Source of the DNA: Ruminococcus sp.
GTDB lineage: Bacteria; Bacillota; Clostridia; Oscillospirales; Ruminococcaceae
Length of the DNA: 7,360 nt
Assembly (NCBI GenBank): GCA_014799675.1
Contig: JAAVHM010000048.1
Coordinates: 6,006 to 13,365, forward strand
Reading direction: 5' to 3'
Position 1 is the first letter of the stretch. Each line of letters starts with the position of its first letter. The notes beneath the pieces are model-generated. The model had not been told where the DNA came from. It did no database searches and was given only the letters and a program-made list of their open reading frames with translations. Of the stretch, positions 5,587 to 7,360 are shown in pieces. A program made the translations under genes and the position numbers.

Positions 5587-6318
5587 TCAGTCAAGTGATA
5601 TTATTTCCTCTATTCTTGAACCCGAACTATGGCTGAACCTGCTTACAAATTCAGCGGTATTGCTTTCGGGGAAATATTCGTATAAATAGTTATCCAATAA
5701 CCCGTTCTTACCCATTCTTTTGTTATAAAGCTGAAAGAAAATCCTTTCGCCGTCTAAATAAACAAATCCCTTGCCGATGTCGCTTTTATCGCAAAAAGTG
5801 AAATTTTCGATAATTTCATCTGCACACCCCGATATATCGGGATATTGATCTTCCGCCACAAAAAAGTCAAAATTGCGAAAGTCGTCAAAATCTTCTTCAA
5901 GGTCTATCCTTTCAGCGCTGTCAGCGGCAATGTCGTATTTGTACATATAACGTTTGTCTGAAAAAGACATCGGCTCAATATAAATGCAGTCCCCGAAAAG
6001 CCTGTAATTCCAATACTCGGTTTCATGGACCAAATCAATATCAAGTCCCGAAATAATTTCTTTTGTTTCCAAATCGGACTTTTCACGCTCTTTCAGAACT
6101 TCCGCCGCAAGCTCCGCGTATTCCTCATCAGTCAGGCTTCTGCGGGTGTGATTGGTTTTGTCAACAGAGTAATAGTTGCTGCTATGCTCGAAATAAAACA
6201 ATCCGCTGCCATGATCTTCCACAATAATAATATCGTCGCTTTCAAACGGAAAGAAATCGCTTGTCCTATTGAGATGCGTCAAAACAAGTACGACAACCCC
6301 CGCAAGCGCAATTATCAC
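5587..6318 (-). CDS. Unrecognised single-pass membrane protein with extracellular domain; true start uncertain, probable frameshift near the 5' end
   Basis: From the GTG at 6316-6318 the product is 243 residues. It has a short hydrophobic N-terminus (IIALAGVVVLVLTHL) followed by a soluble domain of about 225 residues. That domain is rich in Asp, Glu, Tyr and Phe, with many short strand-like segments (GLFYFEHSSNYYSVD, DCIYIEPMSFSDKRYMYKYD, GFVYLDGERIFFQLYNK). I do not recognise the family; the strand pattern could be a small beta-rich sensor or binding domain. The GTG has no ribosome binding site and cuts into the hydrophobic segment: the same frame upstream encodes KQVSAAVV, which would complete a 20-residue TM. 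A strong RBS and ATG (6363-6369 and 6353-6355) lie just upstream but in another frame, encoding MSERR before diverging. MSERR joined to KQVSAAVV would be a normal anchor start. It sits between ftsX and the M23 genes, with 23 nt to the next start, so it is likely expressed with them and faces the same compartment. Base composition looks more AT-rich than in the flanking genes. Confidence 0.75.
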   Translation of the reverse strand: MIIALAGVVVLVLTHLNRTSDFFPFESDDIIIVEDHGSGLFYFEHSSNYYSVDKTNHTRRSLTDEEYAELAAEVLKEREKSDLETKEIISGLDIDLVHETEYWNYRLFGDCIYIEPMSFSDKRYMYKYDIAADSAERIDLEEDFDDFRNFDFFVAEDQYPDISGCADEIIENFTFCDKSDIGKGFVYLDGERIFFQLYNKRMGKNGLLDNYLYEYFPESNTAEFVSRFSHSSGSRIEEIISLD

Positions 6319-6352
6319 AACAGCGGCGGAAACCTGTTTCTCTGCGCTCGCT

Positions 6353-6369
6353 CATAAAACGTCCCTCCC
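6353..6369 (-). promoter_or_regulatory. Strong RBS (GGGAGGG) and ATG out of frame with the downstream gene
   Basis: On the minus strand GGGAGGG (6363-6369) is followed after 7 nt by ATG (6353-6355), 20 nt beyond the ftsX stop. The ATG frame encodes 29 codons (MSERRETGFRRCC...) and ends at TAG, whereas the long membrane-protein ORF is in the +1 frame relative to it. This is the only good initiation site for that ORF, which suggests a small indel in this stretch, a programmed frameshift, or a short overlapping leader ORF. Confidence 0.72.
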
Positions 6370-6375
6370 GCTATG

Positions 6376-7284
6376 TTACACTTTGAGATATTTTCTTGTA
6401 CTCATGACCGTACCAACCGCGCTGATAACAGCTCCCGCAAAAACGTAGCCTATAGTAAGCTTCCATATAACGCTTTCAAATGGGATAAAACCGTTTACCG
6501 ACATGATAGACCAAATTGTCATATCCTGGGAAAGAACCTTTATAAGCTCGGTGTAACCCACGCCTGTTATCAGTGCAGAAGCAACTCCCGCAAGCACGCC
6601 GATTACCATGCCCTCAACAAAAAACGGTATCTTAATAAACGTGTTTGTCGCGCCGACGTATTTCATAATGGCAATTTCACGCTTTCTGATATCAACGCTT
6701 GCGCGGGCGGCATTGGAAATAATTACAAGTGAAACCAGCACCAGCGCAAGAAGAATTACGCCGAAAATTACGCCGATAAACTGCTTTATGCCTGTTAAAA
6801 TGTTGATAAAATCCGTGGGGGACTTTATCGAATCAATGCCGTCCAGACGGTTTATCTGCATAAGAGTACTGCTTATTTCCTCGATATCGTTAATTCGTAT
6901 CCTGAACGCGTCGGGAAGCGGATTCTGGTCGCCGTCAACATATTTGAAAATTTCGTCTGCGCTCTCCATGCTCTCCTGCATATCTTTAAGTGCCTCGTCC
7001 TTGGAGTAAAAGGTCACGCTGCCGACGTTTTCCATGCTTTTGAGAGTATTTTCCATTGAATTGATAACTACCTCGTCCGCGTCCTCCGTAAGGAAGATAA
7101 CGACCTCGTTTTTGTTCTCGATACCGCCAACAAACTGGTTGATATTCTCAACAAAAAGTATCGTGAAGCCGATAAGCAGGAGCGATACAAGAAGTATACA
7201 AAAGCTTGCCACGGACATTATTCTGTTCGTCCATATATTTTTCATGCCCTGCTTGAACAGGTAGTTCATACTGCTGATTCTCAT
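6376..7284 (-). CDS. ftsX: Cell division protein FtsX, permease subunit of the FtsEX complex
   Basis: The product is 302 residues, the normal length for Gram-positive FtsX. The layout is a cytoplasmic N-terminus (MRISSMNYLFKQGMKNIW), TM1 at about 24-46, a large extracellular loop at about 47-168, TM2 at about 169-192, then the conserved cytoplasmic segment RKREIAIMKYVGATNTFIK (200-218), TM3 at about 222-243, and TM4 at about 275-297 ending in STRKYLKV. The extracellular loop is the site that docks the coiled coil of the hydrolase partner in characterised systems. FtsX with the ATPase FtsE controls septal or sidewall peptidoglycan cleavage. The ATG at 7282-7284 follows an AGGAGG site 10 nt upstream; MRISS is the usual clostridial start, so the internal Met6 is not preferred. 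ftsE is expected upstream, beyond the window. The next gene begins only about 20 nt after the stop. Confidence 0.97.
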   Translation of the reverse strand: MRISSMNYLFKQGMKNIWTNRIMSVASFCILLVSLLLIGFTILFVENINQFVGGIENKNEVVIFLTEDADEVVINSMENTLKSMENVGSVTFYSKDEALKDMQESMESADEIFKYVDGDQNPLPDAFRIRINDIEEISSTLMQINRLDGIDSIKSPTDFINILTGIKQFIGVIFGVILLALVLVSLVIISNAARASVDIRKREIAIMKYVGATNTFIKIPFFVEGMVIGVLAGVASALITGVGYTELIKVLSQDMTIWSIMSVNGFIPFESVIWKLTIGYVFAGAVISAVGTVMSTRKYLKV

Positions 7285-7294
7285 TATATGTAAT

Positions 7295-7300
7295 CCTCCT
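7295..7300 (-). promoter_or_regulatory. Ribosome binding site of ftsX
   Basis: AGGAGG on the minus strand lies 10 nt before the ATG at 7282-7284. Spacing is slightly long but the match to the anti-SD is perfect. It is one base from the heptamer repeat array. Confidence 0.85.
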
Positions 7301-7301
7301 G

Positions 7302-7336
7302 TTAGAGATTAGAGGTTAGAGGCTAGAAAATAGAAA
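7302..7336. repeat. Degenerate heptamer array (TTAGAGG-like, five units) upstream of ftsX
   Basis: The + strand reads TTAGAGA, TTAGAGG, TTAGAGG, CTAGAAA, ATAGAAA in direct succession; position 1 and the last two positions vary around a constant TAGA core. The array is in the 5' leader of ftsX, between its RBS and the window end. All three minus-strand frames hit stops in or beside it, so it is probably noncoding. The remaining 7337-7360 shows no recognisable gene end. Confidence 0.75.
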
Positions 7337-7360
7337 TTTCGTCCTCCAATTTTTGGTGTA

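Noticed and set aside
7337..7360. 3' end of ftsE at the window edge
   Set aside because: None of the three minus-strand frames in 7302-7360 resembles an FtsE C-terminus, and all hit stops around the heptamer array; ftsE may end just outside the window.

Overview
The window looks like chromosomal DNA of a moderate-GC member of the Clostridia (Firmicutes), probably of the Oscillospiraceae/Ruminococcus kind. The reasons are the clostridial-style FtsX start (MRISS), AGGAGG-type ribosome binding sites, a sortase-type surface protein ending in a PKTG motif, and the ftsX / M23 hydrolase / S41 protease gene order. The taxon is an inference; there is no rRNA or other marker here.

Layout. At the left end (1-582, + strand) is the 3' end of a gene for a cell-wall-anchored surface protein. 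It has an Asp-Pro repeat stalk (11-residue unit, 33-nt period), a short duplicated linker and an NPKTGE-type sorting signal. It converges on everything else, and a hairpin at 591-621 with T-rich flanks on both sides serves as a shared terminator. The rest of the window (604-7284) is one co-oriented minus-strand block. In transcription order it contains: ftsX (6376-7284); an unrecognised single-pass membrane protein with an apparently out-of-frame start (5587-6318); two tandem paralogous secreted coiled-coil + M23/LytM peptidoglycan hydrolases (4265-5563 and 2944-4233); a 97-bp palindromic element (2832-2928); an S41/CtpA-type membrane-anchored protease (1599-2816); a three-TM small membrane protein (1245-1556); and a TPR-like protein (604-1248) whose start overlaps the previous stop by 4 nt. 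ftsE, the usual partner of ftsX, would be expected just beyond position 7360 but is not visible.

How the genes fit together. FtsEX is an ABC-type complex that uses ATP hydrolysis to switch on a periplasmic or extracellular hydrolase through a coiled-coil domain (EnvC, CwlO, PcsB and RipC are the known partners). Both coiled-coil/M23 proteins keep the full LytM zinc site, so they are likely hydrolases themselves rather than amidase activators. An S41 protease next to such hydrolases fits known cases where Ctp/Prc proteases process or degrade peptidoglycan hydrolases. The unrecognised membrane protein between ftsX and the hydrolases, and the two small genes at the end of the operon, are candidates for additional parts of this division/cell-separation module.

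Points most worth a second look: (1) the strong RBS + ATG that is out of frame with the gene following ftsX; (2) the tandem hydrolases with mosaic identity, including a 65-bp perfectly identical stretch; (3) the 97-bp palindrome with TATC at both edges, directly in front of the S41 RBS; (4) the DP repeat whose units differ only at wobble positions; and (5) a degenerate TTAGAGG-type heptamer array touching the ftsX RBS. No RNA genes, CRISPR arrays or transposase genes were seen.
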